Assembly: GCA_002803225.1 (NCBI GenBank)
Contig: NXFV01001908.1
Location: forward strand, 62,001 to 126,000
Direction of reading: 5' to 3'
DNA: 64,000 nucleotides
Source: Gamarada debralockiae
Taxonomy: Eukaryota > Ascomycota > Leotiomycetes > Helotiales > Hyphodiscaceae
The notes below the pieces were generated by a model. It was not told the DNA's origin. It made no database searches and saw only the letters and a list, made by a program, of their open reading frames with translations. Both the position numbers and the translations under genes were made by a program. Numbering within the stretch: the stretch's first letter is position 1; each line of letters begins with the position of its first letter. Shown here piece after piece: positions 48,593 to 60,195 of this stretch.

Positions 48593-50891
48593 ATGGTGAC
48601 TGCGACTAATCCTAGCGTTAATCGGACGTGTAAGCTGTCTTCTTTACATCCTACCGGCACGACAAGCCCCAACTCGCGTCGACAATTCCTCCTCTTTGTC
48701 ACAATGGCTGACGTTATGGTTCCATAGCTCTCCACCCCGGCGGTGTTGTGCCACTGGTAGAGCACACCGAACTCGAAAACGAGCTTCACGAGAAGGCGCA
48801 TATCGACTATGATCGAGTAGCTATTGTATGTTGTCTCCAACCCTCCTCAGCTTTGCTCATACTGACCGTCTACCTTCTTGCAGGTTCCCAATCCTTCCGT
48901 CGCTGCCCTCTACGAAGATGCCCTTGTCTACGAAACTGGCTCGGCCATTACATCTAGCGGCGCTCTCACAGCATACTCTGGGGCAAAGACTGGCCGTTCA
49001 CCTTTGGACAAGAGAATTGTCAAGGAGCCTGGATCAGAGAATGAAATCTGGTGGGGGTAAGCTTCACAATTGCTCGTATTCTCGTACACAACGTCTGACT
49101 TTCAATAGACCTGTGAACAAGCCCATGACGCCTGATGTAAGCTCAATTTGAACATTCATGTCAATAATTTCTATCGTTTCACAATCCGAATATCGTCCTT
49201 TTCACTTTCGGTCCCCAGCGCATTTCATTCACACATAACATAACAATTCATTGTCATTGGACTGTTTTGCTGCTGAAATATGCGGGGTAGTGCATGGAGG
49301 GGAAACGGGAATTATGTAATCCCCTGCTCACTCTTGTTTTCCCCTCGGCAATGCTCGCCAAGACCCTGGGACACGTGCTCACCCGTTTAATCCGACCTTG
49401 CACCAATTGTTATTTCTATATGCTAATAAACTCGTCATTAGGTCTGGAGAATCAACCGCGAACGTGCCATTGACTACCTCAACACTAGAAACCGTATCTA
49501 CGTCGTGGACGGCTTTGCAGGATGGGATGAGAAGTACCGAATTAGGGTCCGAGTCGTCTGTGCTCGTGCCTACCATGCTCTCTTTATGCGCAACATGCTC
49601 ATCCGACCTGATCGCAAAGACCTTGAACATTTCCACCCAGATTACACCATCTACAATGCCGGTTCTTTCCCAGCCAACAGATACACCGAAGGTATGACCT
49701 CCGGAACATCAGTTGCTATCAACTTTGCCGAGAAGGAGATGGTTATCCTTGGTACCGAGTACGCCGGAGAGATGAAGAAGGGTGTTTTCACCGTTCTGTT
49801 CTACGAAATGCCCGTCAAGCACAACGTCCTCACCCTTCACTCCTCCGCAAACGAAGGCAAGAATGGCGATGTTACCGTCTTCTTTGGGCTTTCAGGAACA
49901 GGCAAGACCACTCTTTCGGCCGACCCCAACCGAGCACTCATTGGCGATGATGAGCACTGCTGGAGTGATCGTGGTATTTTCAATATCGAGGGTGGAGTAT
50001 GGCTCCCAGATCCTACTTTCTTAACAGAATGCTCATGTGTAACAGTGCTACGCCAAGTGCATTGGTCTCTCAGCGGAGAAGGAACCAGATATTTTCGGTG
50101 CCATCAGGTTCGGCTCAGTCCTTGAGAACGTTGTCTTCAACCCAGAGACCCGTCTTGTCGACTACGACGACTCGACTCTTACCGAAAACACCCGTTGTGC
50201 TTACCCCATTGAATATATCGACAACGCCAAGATCCCTTGCATGTCGACCAACCACCCCAGCAACATCATCCTTCTCACTTGTGACGCTCGCGGTGTCCTT
50301 CCACCTATTTCGAAACTCAACTCCGCCCAAACTATGTTCCACTTCATTTCCGGTTACACCTCAAAAATGGCTGGTACGGAAGATGGCGTCACCGAGCCAC
50401 AAGCTACCTTCTCGTCTTGCTTCGCCCAACCTTTCTTGGCTCTGCACCCCATGCGATATGCTAAGATGTTGGCTGATAAGATTGAGCACCACAAGGCTAA
50501 TGCCTGGCTGTTGAACACCGGTTGGGTTGGAGCTGGTGCTACCACCGGTGGCAAGCGTTGCCCGTGAGTCAATACCTAATGAAGATGGTAAAGAGTTACG
50601 CTAACAAATAATAGATTGAAATACACTCGGGCTATCCTTGATGCCATTCACTCTGGTGAGCTCGCAAAGGTTGAGTTTGAGCAATACGAGACCTTCAATC
50701 TCGCTGTTCCAAAGACTTGCACCGGTGTCCCATCAGAACTGTTGAACCCAAGAAACGCATGGAGCCAAGGAAACGACAGTTTCAAGGAGGAAGTTACGAA
50801 GCTTGCTGGTCTTTTCGTTGAAAACTTCAAGAAGTACCAATCCGAGGCGACTGAGGAAGTCATTGCGGCTGGTCCAGCTGTCAAGGTCTAG
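48593..50891 (+). CDS. acuF: ATP-dependent phosphoenolpyruvate carboxykinase
   Basis: Seven exons (48593-48629, 48728-48825, 48884-49056, 49109-49136, 49442-49996, 50046-50563, 50615-50891) give 561 residues. Motifs: [19 protein letters not shown] (substrate-binding Arg), [20 protein letters not shown], the kinase-1a P-loop [16 protein letters not shown], the metal-site GDDEHCWSD, and the adenine-side [11 protein letters not shown]. The enzyme converts oxaloacetate and ATP to PEP in gluconeogenesis. [18 protein letters not shown] resembles the usual fungal start, so 48593 is chosen. The frame, however, is open upstream, and ATG 48446 would add 49 residues. Intron 4 is unusually long (305 nt, 49137-49441). 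The gene is expected to be glucose-repressed; a GCGGGG Cre-type hexamer lies inside that intron. Confidence 0.95.
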
Positions 50892-51395
50892 ACTGTCTTC
50901 CGTTGAAGTAGCCGGGATGGGATAGGGCAATACAAATTGCATGGCGTTGATTTCCTTCTGCTGCCTCTGTAGTATTAGCTTTTTATGAAAGCAAGGGAAC
51001 TACAAATACCAAAAAACATTCTGAAAAGAGTAACTGATCCAGTGACGAATGAGGCTTCTGAACTAAGCCGTTGCAAGCATCAAATGTCTCACATACTAAG
51101 AGCTTCAATACAGCTCCATCTTTATAAACCCAAAGATTAGAATCGGACTTGAAAATAGATGAAAATGATAATTGTTGAAAGGAAGTCAACCTTTCTTCTT
51201 CGTAGTCCCATTTTGGCTCTGATGACGATCATGGCCCTCTGTCATGGCCCGCTGATTTGGCGATCTAAGATCGCCCGCCGCCAGCGCATCGAAGCGGCCC
51301 TCGTCTCTGATGCAGGTTTCAACGTTGGGCAACCGTCAGAACAAAAGCAAATAACCTGCAGATGAATCAATCGAACGAGTAAGAGCAAACACAGC
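50892..51395. other. Intergenic region
   Basis: 500 bases between PEPCK and the TCO89-domain gene, both on the plus strand. Contains the PEPCK 3' UTR and the promoter of the next gene; nothing else is supported. Confidence 0.45.
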
Positions 51396-52913
51396 ATGCC
51401 TTCAGAGCATGCGCAGTCGTCGGCGCAAAAGCCTGAGCTAGGTGACCATCGATCTACCAACTCCATCCACAGCCAGACCGACTCTCCCTCCACCACTCCA
51501 CCTCAACACAACAAGTCAAAAGGGCACAAACATGTAGTTGGACGAACGCATGCAAGGGTGCCATCGAGTAAAAACCTGCACAAGCTCACAAAAGCGCATG
51601 GCAACGAAGGCTCGCATACAGACCTTAAGAAACTGAACCGCAACTCCTCCGCGACAAGCCTAAAGAAGAACTCTTCGCACGTTAGTCTGAAGCGCAATCG
51701 CTCATCCGCCGACGTTTCCAAACGACCAAGGTCCTCGCAGGGACAGGTGAAGAGACCGGCATCTGTACATTTTGAGATTGGAGACCAGGACGACGGCGGC
51801 TGGGAGGAGGCATCCTCGTCTGCGTCGCCAGCCTTGTCGAGATCGGCGTCCAGGCTCTCCAGCCATCAATCATCTGCAAAACCGAGCGCCAACAACTCGC
51901 AACCGCAATCTCCTGTTCACTCTCCCTCTTCCAAAACCGCGACTGCGAACACTGATGGAGGGAATGAGAGGCAGAGCGTGCGGCCGACTACTGACGCGAA
52001 AATCATAACGGAGCGTCTGTTGCAGCGCACACCGTCGCACAATACGACTAAGATGTCTTTGGCTACGGCTACACCTATCGTTGGCGGTAGTCATTCTCCG
52101 GATCCGACGGGAAAGGGTCATACTCCTACGTTGAATGGGTCGCCGAAGATTGGTAGTAAAGAGGATGTGATATCGCGCTTTGTAGGAGGATCTGGCACGC
52201 CCAGCGAGAACTCCCCGTTCTTGAATAATCGCAAGGAAGCATCAAAGCATGCAGTGGATGAGGTAAAAAAGTCGAAATCAATGGGCCACCTATCGCGACC
52301 GGAGCAGAATCGGGATGAAGAAGATGATGATACGGAGAGCGCATTAGCACCAAGGTCACGGAAATCCTCTACCACGCATGCTTATAATCCTCCTCAACAA
52401 TCTCGCACACAGCAAAAGCTATGGCTCCAGCGCGCGAGTTCGAATATTGAACCCCAACAGATGGCACCCGGGGCAGCAATAAATGGTCTGCCTGGCATAC
52501 AAAGTGGACTCGGCGGACTGGTAGGAACAGGCTACGATGGACGGGATCCGCGGATCAAGGTCCAGCTTGAGCGCACTGGTCTCGAATACCTCGTTGTTCG
52601 TCGACATCAAGATCCCGTAGGGCAGGCCTTGAAACGTCTGAGCCAACTGCCTGGCGCAGACAAGAACCGCCAAATAGCAGCGCATAGTCCGAAAAAGAGC
52701 GATGGGGGAGCGGGTGCTTATGGACTCAGCCAGAGTCTAAAGGAGTCGAGGAGGCCGGGGAAGGATAAGACGGGGGCACGATCGAGCTATGATGGGGGAA
52801 GTCAGGATGATGCAGGATTGAGTGGGAGAACGAATGAGGACGATGTTGGAGTGGGTTCTATTCTTAGGAGTATTTGGGAGAAGAACTATGATCTGAGCGC
52901 TAGCGCTGATTAA
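51396..52913 (+). CDS. TORC1 subunit TCO89-domain protein
   Basis: A single-exon gene of 505 residues. It is mostly disordered and rich in Ser, Pro, Lys and Gln, with a conserved early block GHKHVVGRTHARVPSSKNLH (about residues 43-62) followed by repeated SSATSLKKNSSHVSLKRNRS-type serine/lysine motifs and KRPASVHFEIGDQDDGGWEE. This block is the signature of the TCO89 domain found in fungal TOR complex 1 subunits. The C-terminal QQKLWLQRASSNIEPQQM stretch and the ending SILRSIWEKNYDLSASAD are also family-like. It should act at the vacuolar surface in nutrient signalling; that is inferred from the yeast protein. There is no membrane segment. The start is the first ATG and precedes the conserved block by about 40 residues. 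Confidence 0.75.
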   Translation: MPSEHAQSSAQKPELGDHRSTNSIHSQTDSPSTTPPQHNKSKGHKHVVGRTHARVPSSKNLHKLTKAHGNEGSHTDLKKLNRNSSATSLKKNSSHVSLKRNRSSADVSKRPRSSQGQVKRPASVHFEIGDQDDGGWEEASSSASPALSRSASRLSSHQSSAKPSANNSQPQSPVHSPSSKTATANTDGGNERQSVRPTTDAKIITERLLQRTPSHNTTKMSLATATPIVGGSHSPDPTGKGHTPTLNGSPKIGSKEDVISRFVGGSGTPSENSPFLNNRKEASKHAVDEVKKSKSMGHLSRPEQNRDEEDDDTESALAPRSRKSSTTHAYNPPQQSRTQQKLWLQRASSNIEPQQMAPGAAINGLPGIQSGLGGLVGTGYDGRDPRIKVQLERTGLEYLVVRRHQDPVGQALKRLSQLPGADKNRQIAAHSPKKSDGGAGAYGLSQSLKESRRPGKDKTGARSSYDGGSQDDAGLSGRTNEDDVGVGSILRSIWEKNYDLSASAD

Positions 52914-53164
52914 AGGAACATGAATGGCTACCTTTCTTGTAGTTGGTTTTTGCAAGGCGTTGCTGGATGGGAGGCACTCTGGGCGGACATATGGGAAGGA
53001 GGGAATGAGCGCACGAAGGGCAAAGCATGGATCTGGGCTTCTCGAGACCGACTTTAGAACGGAGCTATGTAAAATTCTTGTTACGGTCAATTGTGGTTTT
53101 GGCATTCGCTGAAGGTAACTCAGTGACTGAAACTCATTGTTGAATTACCCTCAATCGACAAGTT

Positions 53165-56100
53165 CTACCTAAGCGGAGACCCTCCTAACCCAGATCCCTT
53201 TCCAGGTGTCCATCCAGAAACACCAAACGACCCACCAGCCCCAGGAACCAAGCCCACGGGTCTTCTCACCGGCGTTGTAGGACCCGAAGCAGACGCCCCA
53301 GCCCCCTGATCCAATATCGGAGGAGTCTCCGTCCGTTGAATCAAGTGCCCATCCTTCTTCGCCGCAGGAGCCTTATACTGCATGCCTGCACCCGTCCTAT
53401 AAATATCCGCCAGAATGGTGTCCAAGATCCCCGCATCCTGAAACTCCAGATACTTCCTATAAAGCTTCAACGCCGTTCTCGCATCCTCAATACTGTCATG
53501 CGTCTCCAACTGAATATCCTCTTTCAGCAGATACCAAGCTAGGAAAGCAAGGGAGAGCTTCCGTAGACGAGCTTTCACGAAGAAGAGGTCGATCGTGTCA
53601 ATTACTTGCGCTTTGGGAACATGGATGTTAGTTACGCGGAAATCCTGCTTCAGGCCGTGGCCGAGAAATTTGCAGCCTAGATTGAGCAGGATCCAGAGCT
53701 TTTTATAGGCTACCTTGAGTGGGACAAGATTGTGTTTGGAGAGTCGTGGATCGAGGTCTCCGTGGACAATGCCTGAATACGAGGTCAGGTAGTCGACGAT
53801 GGGCTCTTTGCTTGCAATGTAATCATCGATGAAGGGGAGACCTTCATCCTCACCGGAACCTCTGACTACCGAGACGCGAGCAAGTGCGTACACGATAGGT
53901 CTGATGGTCTCACGCTCACCGTCTGAATTCATCTCGATCTCTGGCTGGCGTACGGCAACGAATTCAGTATCCAAGGCAATGATTGTCCCTTCATGTGGAG
54001 CTTCCTGTGGTGGTACCAAAGTGCGATAGGTTTTCTCTCCCAAGTTTTTGCTGCATATCAATCAATATCAGAGCACATGTGCAGTTTTAATGACTCACTT
54101 ATGATCCATATACAAGAGAGAAGTATCCAGATTCTGCTTCCATGTATTATCAATGCGATTATTCGCAACTTTGATCTGGTAAGCGATCACTGAAGGCATT
54201 TTCCAGGCAATGTTGAATGTTAATGCCTCCTCGGATTTGATAGGCCGAACTAAGAAATCATTGAAAAGGTGCCATTGGCTTTCTTCCGGCGCTGTGGGCT
54301 GAGAGTGTGCCACTGCAGAGTGTTAGTATGAACAAAATAGGAGCCTGAGCATCGCTTACCATTGACCAATGATACCAAGTGAGACTTCTGATGCTGACCA
54401 CTATCAATATCCGCAGCAAGGCCGATTAGAGAGTACACAGTGATGTTGTGTATTCCCCTTTGAAGGTGAAGTTTCAAGTCCTCGCCTTGGTAGCAAAAGA
54501 ATTGACCTTGGTCAACAATGACTCCAATCTCTTCTGGCAGCCAACCAGGCGTCGCCCAGAATTGCTTGGCATCCGGGCTTGCAATAGCTGCATTGAGCAT
54601 GAGTACGGCCGGAACACTGTGAATAGTCTTTCGAGTTGCAAGAGATTGATAACGTTGGCACCTGCTGCACCACCCTCGGCTTGTTGTTTCGCGCTCGACA
54701 CTAGACTTGAGAATTTGGGAGAAAGATGCCTTTGGGGCTCGTGAATTTCGGGCAGACAGTTTCTACTTTGTCAGTCTGATCCAGGATTTAGAAATGGGAA
54801 GTCAACACATACCGGCAATGGATAGATCAAATCATTGACATAAGTCGTACCTGGTCGAGTATGTTCACTTCGACAGTTCATACAACGGATTGCAGTTGTG
54901 GCGTTAGTAGCCAGAACCTCCTCAAATTAGCGAATAAAGATAGGCAATTGTGATTTGGACTTGCCTGATCGAATGCAGATGAATAAGGAGGTATGCTTCT
55001 GTAGTCTTGAGTTATCCTTTCCAGTAGGAATCGATTCAACCCTTGGATCATTGTAGTTAGGGAGGAACCGGGAGCATCCTCTTCGAGCAGACCTAAAGGT
55101 CCAGCTAGAAACGGGTCAGATCATGCATACTCAACTTCAACAATGATCGTACCTTGCGGATGGTTGCTGAATGTCTTCAACAGATTTGTAGCTTGACAAA
55201 TAGAGCCCTCAGCTTTTTCCAGCATGTCAAATAGAAATCCCATCTCACATAAAAGACATAAGTCGTTCATACATGAGGTTGCAGTATGTTGCAACGCTAA
55301 GTTTCGAATCAGAGGCGTAAAGTGCATGACCTGAAATAGGGAGTTGGCATAGGAGTTCGAGATGTGGATTTCCAAGCCAGAGTACGCTGTCTTATTGTAA
55401 AAGCTGCCAAATGTCAGCATAAGGCACTAGGTTCTATCATAAGCTGTACTAACCCAAAGTCAAAGTCATCCACTCCAAACTTGCTGTACTTGATTTCCAC
55501 GTCCCGATACATCACCGGGACCTCTGCTTTCAAGCTTGACAATTCAGCAGCTCCAATGGCATCGGCAACATCACTGATTCGACGTTCCAGAGTGTTCTCA
55601 TTGGCGGATTCTCTTGCCTTTTCGCTGAGAAATTTGGGGGCTTGAAGGCTTGTCGATGCCTTTTCTGTAGTTCTGGTATTCTCAACTTGATTCCTCCTCA
55701 CATTCCTAGTATTTCGACCATGTCCACCCCATTCGAAGGTCTTCATCGACGATGCAATTTGGGGGTCTATTTTTGGAGGTGGGGCGCCGACTTCAAATAT
55801 CATATGACTTGGCCATGCAGAGAGGAGTTGTTCGCGGTAATATGGCATCCCAACGCTACTTAGAGGACTGTTGGAACGGTTAGAGGGTGCCGGTTAGCTG
55901 AATCAAAAGACTTACGTATCGATACTCCAATCAATCTGAGGATCCTCTTCTGCATCAGCAAATTCCACTGGGTTACTAAGTTCCGCAAAGCGTATTCTGG
56001 AGGGAGAGCCCCAGAGATGAACATTACACTCAGCATCTGCCAAGGCAAAGGCCTCTCCTGACGGCGCAATTTCAACCATATTCAAGTAGGTTAGGACATT

Positions 56101-57092
56101 TGCCTGCCTCACGTTGCTCGTATTCACATTCATCAGATCCACGATGTGAATCTGACCGAGTTGAGATACGATAATACTAGTCGTTGACATTCGGGGGTGC
56201 ATCCGTACATATGCTGCGTGAGCGGGGAAGGGTATCGGGTTCATAGAGGTCATATTCTTCAAGTCAAAAACGTTGACGAAAGAATCAAGTAGGTATGATT
56301 GCCCTTGCCGGAGGGAGTATCCGCAGGTGACGATAAAGTCATGCTGAGCATCCATATCATTGATGAGAGACGAGTGGGCATTCCAGGTCTTGATGAGACT
56401 GAAATTGAGGGAGTCCAAGATGTTGACGTCGCCGTTCTTCGTTGCAGCGCAGATGTATCGACTTCTTTTCATGATCATGTAGTGATCATTGGTTGGGATC
56501 TGAGAATTTAGCAGTGTCCTTCCAAAGCAGGGTACAATGCTACCTGTTTGGTCACAGTCCCCTTATCCACATCAATTGTAAACATCACATCCTGTAGGCC
56601 AGCAACAAGTATCTCGGAGGTTCCTTTGGAAGTGTAACTCATGCATCGAAGGTCTTTCATCTCGTCATTTGTGATGTGCCATATTGGAGGTCCTCTTCGC
56701 ATTGCCATATGTACACTCGTCGATCCTAGAGCAATCACTCCTTTATCATGAAATAACAATTGGCGGACAGGACCTGCCCCTGCCTTAAAAGAAGTATAAC
56801 GCTGCATTTCGGTGCTGTAGAAGCTGGAGACGCGTCCATACTCGTTGCCAGCCCAGAAGAGCTCCTGGCTGGTATCGAAGGACATCGTCGATATGGGCGT
56901 GGGGAGGGCATTTTGGCCCGGTGGTGGAAGCAGCACGCGCACAACCTGTGAGAGCAGAGGTTAACATCAATTCAGTTCATCTAGATTCATGGATATGAGG
57001 CTGCCCCGCCGGGGTCTGAAATATGATTTGCGCGTGCGCAGAAAGGATACTTATGAAATAGAGTTGCTCACTTCCTCCCAGTCGCCATCCAT
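53165..57092 (-). CDS. PAN2: PAN2, catalytic subunit of the PAN2-PAN3 deadenylase
   Basis: Ten exons join in frame to 1,139 residues: 57092-57072, 56945-56544, 56499-55916, 55867-55454, 55403-55153, 55104-54965, 54917-54813, 54762-54360, 54312-54099, 54050-53165. An N-terminal WD40 propeller (about 1-330) is followed by the PAN3-binding linker with [20 protein letters not shown], a ubiquitin-hydrolase-like domain lacking catalytic residues ([20 protein letters not shown]), and a C-terminal DEDD exonuclease. The exonuclease has [22 protein letters not shown] and [18 protein letters not shown], so Asp-Glu-Asp-His-Asp residues are present. It trims mRNA poly(A) tails in the cytosol. The start MDGDWEE is family-typical, though an ATG 31 codons upstream (57185) is also in frame. 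Intron 54964-54918 uses a GC donor. Confidence 0.93.
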
Positions 57093-57445
57093 CGAGTCGG
57101 CTCTTGGATTCTTCACCAGCCCATTTCGTTGAAAGAATACTGTATTGATAGTTCGTTGTATGGTAAGGCCGAAGGCTTGGAGCATGGCAGCCCAGTGTGA
57201 CGGATAAGGTTTAGCGTGACTTTGTGCTGCATTCCTCAGCCTTGCTTTGTTTCATGAAATTCCCTCGAACTCGGTCATCTGAATCCGATCCAAAGGACGT
57301 TTGAACTTCTGTTAAGCTATGTAACAGGTTAAGTTCAGTCTCAATAGGCATCTTGATCTTAAGGTTTGAACAATCTGTCAACCCTTTTTCGTTTTGTTCT
57401 TCTCAATTAAAATTGCTTTCCATCCACTTACACATTAAACTCACA
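57093..57445. promoter_or_regulatory. Divergent promoter, PAN2 / MFS transporter
   Basis: 353 bases between the two start codons. The transporter side ends in a pyrimidine- and A-rich leader. No gene fits here apart from the optional PAN2 N-terminal extension (57093-57185). Confidence 0.45.
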
Positions 57446-58834
57446 ATGAACTTCTACGACTTGGCCTTCATACTGCTAATATCAAGCTGTGCTGCACTGA
57501 CTTGGCGGCAATATTATAATGGAGAAGAATCACCAGAAAAGAAGTCACTCACGCGCGATCCTCCTACTCCTCGAGCGAAGGCCGAAGCAAGCAAATTTAC
57601 CCGGTTGTTTCTCACGGTGTACTGTCTAGTGATGGCATCGGATTGGCTTCAGGGTATGCACCATATCCAAAGTCATCTACTTCTTCCTAACAACTCTGCA
57701 GGTCCATACGTTTACAGCTTATACAAAGACCAATTCGGGCTCTCAGAGAGAATAGTCGCCCTACTCTTCACAACAGGTTTCCTCTCCGGCGGCATATCAG
57801 GGTACTTCGTTGGACAATTCGCAGACAAATACGGGCGAAAGACAGCATGTCTAGTATTCTGCGTCAACTATTCGATAGCCTGCTTCTCGACCCTTGTTCC
57901 CAACGTCCTAGCCCTATTCTTCGGTCGAGTCTTCGGCGGCTTAAGTACAAGTCTGATGTTCAGTGCTTTCGAGAGCTGGATGGTCACCGAATATCATAAG
58001 AGGCAGTTGGACCATGCTGGTACGAGCTTGAGCAGCATGTTTGGGATCATGACTACGATGAACAGCATTGTTGCTATTGTTTCTGGCGTTTTCAGTGAAT
58101 GGCTGGTCCAAGTTACACACACGAAGAGAGCTCCATTCATGGCGAGTGCCGGTCTCCTATCGGTGGCATTCTGGATCATCTGGGGTTTCTGGAGCGAGAA
58201 CTACGGCGACAGTCATCAGGGAGAAATGTCTGACAGTCCTGTCAAGAACACTCTCAAAACCGTCCTCACAGACAAACGCATTCTGACACTCGGCCTGGCA
58301 TCTTGCTTCTTCGAAGGCTCAATGTACCTCTTCGTTTTCTTCTGGACGCCTGCTTTGAAAGATACTCAAATTCAACTCGGCAATGCCTTAATTCCCAGTT
58401 TGCCTCTCGGCATGATTTTTGCATGCTTCATGGGCTCAGTAATGCTGGGCTCCCTAGCCTTCAACTTGGTGGTCTCAAAATACCAGCTTATTTCCCACGC
58501 TCGTCTCCTCACCATCATCTTCGCCACCGCCAGTATGAGTCTCCTTGTTACCGTCATAACAAAAGACGAAGCCATCACTTTCTGGAGCTTCTGCGTGTTT
58601 GAAGCTTGTGTTGGAGTGTATTGGCCCAGCGTGGGGTATTTGAAGGGCAGGATCATAGATGATGGGATTCGAGCAAGAGTTTACGGCATTTTGAGGATTC
58701 CATTGAATGTATTTGTTGTGGTGGCGTTGAGCTTGATTAAAGAAGGGCCGGAATATAGGAATTTGGTGTTTATAACTTGTGGTGGCTTGTTAGTTTTGAC
58801 TAGTGGGGTTTTCCATCACGTCGTCAGCGAATGA
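57446..58834 (+). CDS. MFSD5-like (molybdate-anion transporter family) MFS protein
   Basis: The frame is open throughout, but a 48-nt intron (57654-57701, GTATGC donor, CCTAAC branch, TGCAG acceptor) must be removed. Splicing makes ASDWLQGPYVYSLYKDQFGL, which is continuous in the family; unspliced sequence would insert 16 residues there. The mature protein has 446 residues with about 12 hydrophobic helices. Other MFS_5 hallmarks are GQFADKYGRKTACLVFC and FGGLSTSLMFSAFESWMVTE. Members related to MFSD5 and algal MOT2 move molybdate; the substrate here is inferred. ATG 57446 starts MNFYDLAFILLISSCAALTW, directly a membrane segment; no earlier ATG is needed. Confidence 0.85.
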   Translation: MNFYDLAFILLISSCAALTWRQYYNGEESPEKKSLTRDPPTPRAKAEASKFTRLFLTVYCLVMASDWLQGMHHIQSHLLLPNNSAGPYVYSLYKDQFGLSERIVALLFTTGFLSGGISGYFVGQFADKYGRKTACLVFCVNYSIACFSTLVPNVLALFFGRVFGGLSTSLMFSAFESWMVTEYHKRQLDHAGTSLSSMFGIMTTMNSIVAIVSGVFSEWLVQVTHTKRAPFMASAGLLSVAFWIIWGFWSENYGDSHQGEMSDSPVKNTLKTVLTDKRILTLGLASCFFEGSMYLFVFFWTPALKDTQIQLGNALIPSLPLGMIFACFMGSVMLGSLAFNLVVSKYQLISHARLLTIIFATASMSLLVTVITKDEAITFWSFCVFEACVGVYWPSVGYLKGRIIDDGIRARVYGILRIPLNVFVVVALSLIKEGPEYRNLVFITCGGLLVLTSGVFHHVVSE

Positions 58835-60195
58835 TGGCGATCTGATGAGTTGTATGGTATATGCTTGAGAATTCGGGAGTAATCTCCCAAGCTCAGCTGC
58901 AACATTAGCGTTGCGCAATTGTACTATTACAGTCTGGATGCAAATTTGTCTACCTTTGAACCGGGATGTACAAAGGCGTTCCAGGGCTCAGGCTTCTACG
59001 ATTATGTCAAAACAAAGGGGATGCGGCCAGGATTGATGAAGGATTCAGTAAGGCTAAAGGCCCTCTTTGCTGTCGAAGAAGTTGGTCTCGCTCAGTCGTT
59101 CATTTCATTGACAGTACTAGGTGGTTAGGGAGTCCAAAGGAGTTCAGGCTGTTGACAGAGTGCATAGACAGCAAGAGGTCGATCGATCACAGAAAATCGT
59201 TCGGCACAGATAAACTTGCCATTTTTAAATTTATGAAAAAGAAGAAGCAAGCTTGTTGATGTTCACTTTGCTTTGTGTTTCTTGTAGCACTATCTATAAG
59301 CCACACTTTCCCCCAGAGAAAACAGAGTCTACAAAGCTAAGCGAGTGAGCCCCTTTTCAGTTTTGAATAGGAACAATCACTTTCTCTAGTTGAACGACTG
59401 ACCTAGACTCCGACCATCTCTTAAGAAAACGCTAAATATTCATGAGGACAAGTTTGAGCGATCAAAACCGAAGTTGAAGAGAGGGACTATGACAACGTCT
59501 TGCTACAGTTCGTGACAGAAGCAGAACAACAGTTCTGGTTGTCATATTCTTGAAGTTCATTGATGCCAAGTTTCTATTCTCAGCGAGGAATTCTGAAAGA
59601 ACGATGAATTGACGGTCACAGTACTGTCCCCAACAGTAAAGGCCCCGACAGCGACATGTCAATCCAAGTTTGTACACAGTTTCATGGTTCATGACGTCCT
59701 TTTCAAACTACAGAAGATGATACGTGGCGCTGTTGGAGGAGGGAACAGAATTGAGTGGGCAAGGCCAGAGCATCCAGAACCAATCTCGAGTTATTGGTAG
59801 TTCTCCTTCTCAACTTGCCAACTTCAGCCTTGTTACTTATATCTGCAGAGCCAAATCGGGGATTGACAGAAAACACAAGATTGGTTTCCTTTCTATCTCG
59901 TTCACCCGCCACTCTACCCCCCTAGAAGCAGTTGAGAAGAGTTGATTATTCTTAATTCACCGATCTGATCCTAGCGCACCGCTATGAACCAACGCAAAGC
60001 TCGCCGGATTTGTCCGTGCCTTAATACTCCATGTCGAAACCTATCCATTCCATAATACCCTACCATAAACAAGCCAAGCTATGAAAACACCGATACTGTA
60101 TGCGAAATGAAACCCCAGATCTGGCCCATACGTCGTCAGGTCCAGTCCCTGACTTCCCAGAAGTTGCTGGCTGACATATGGATACCTAGACATGC
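58835..60195. other. Intergenic region without supported genes
   Basis: 1.36 kb between the 3' ends of the transporter and UBC8, which converge. Short frames only, no motif, no repeat of note. Confidence 0.45.
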
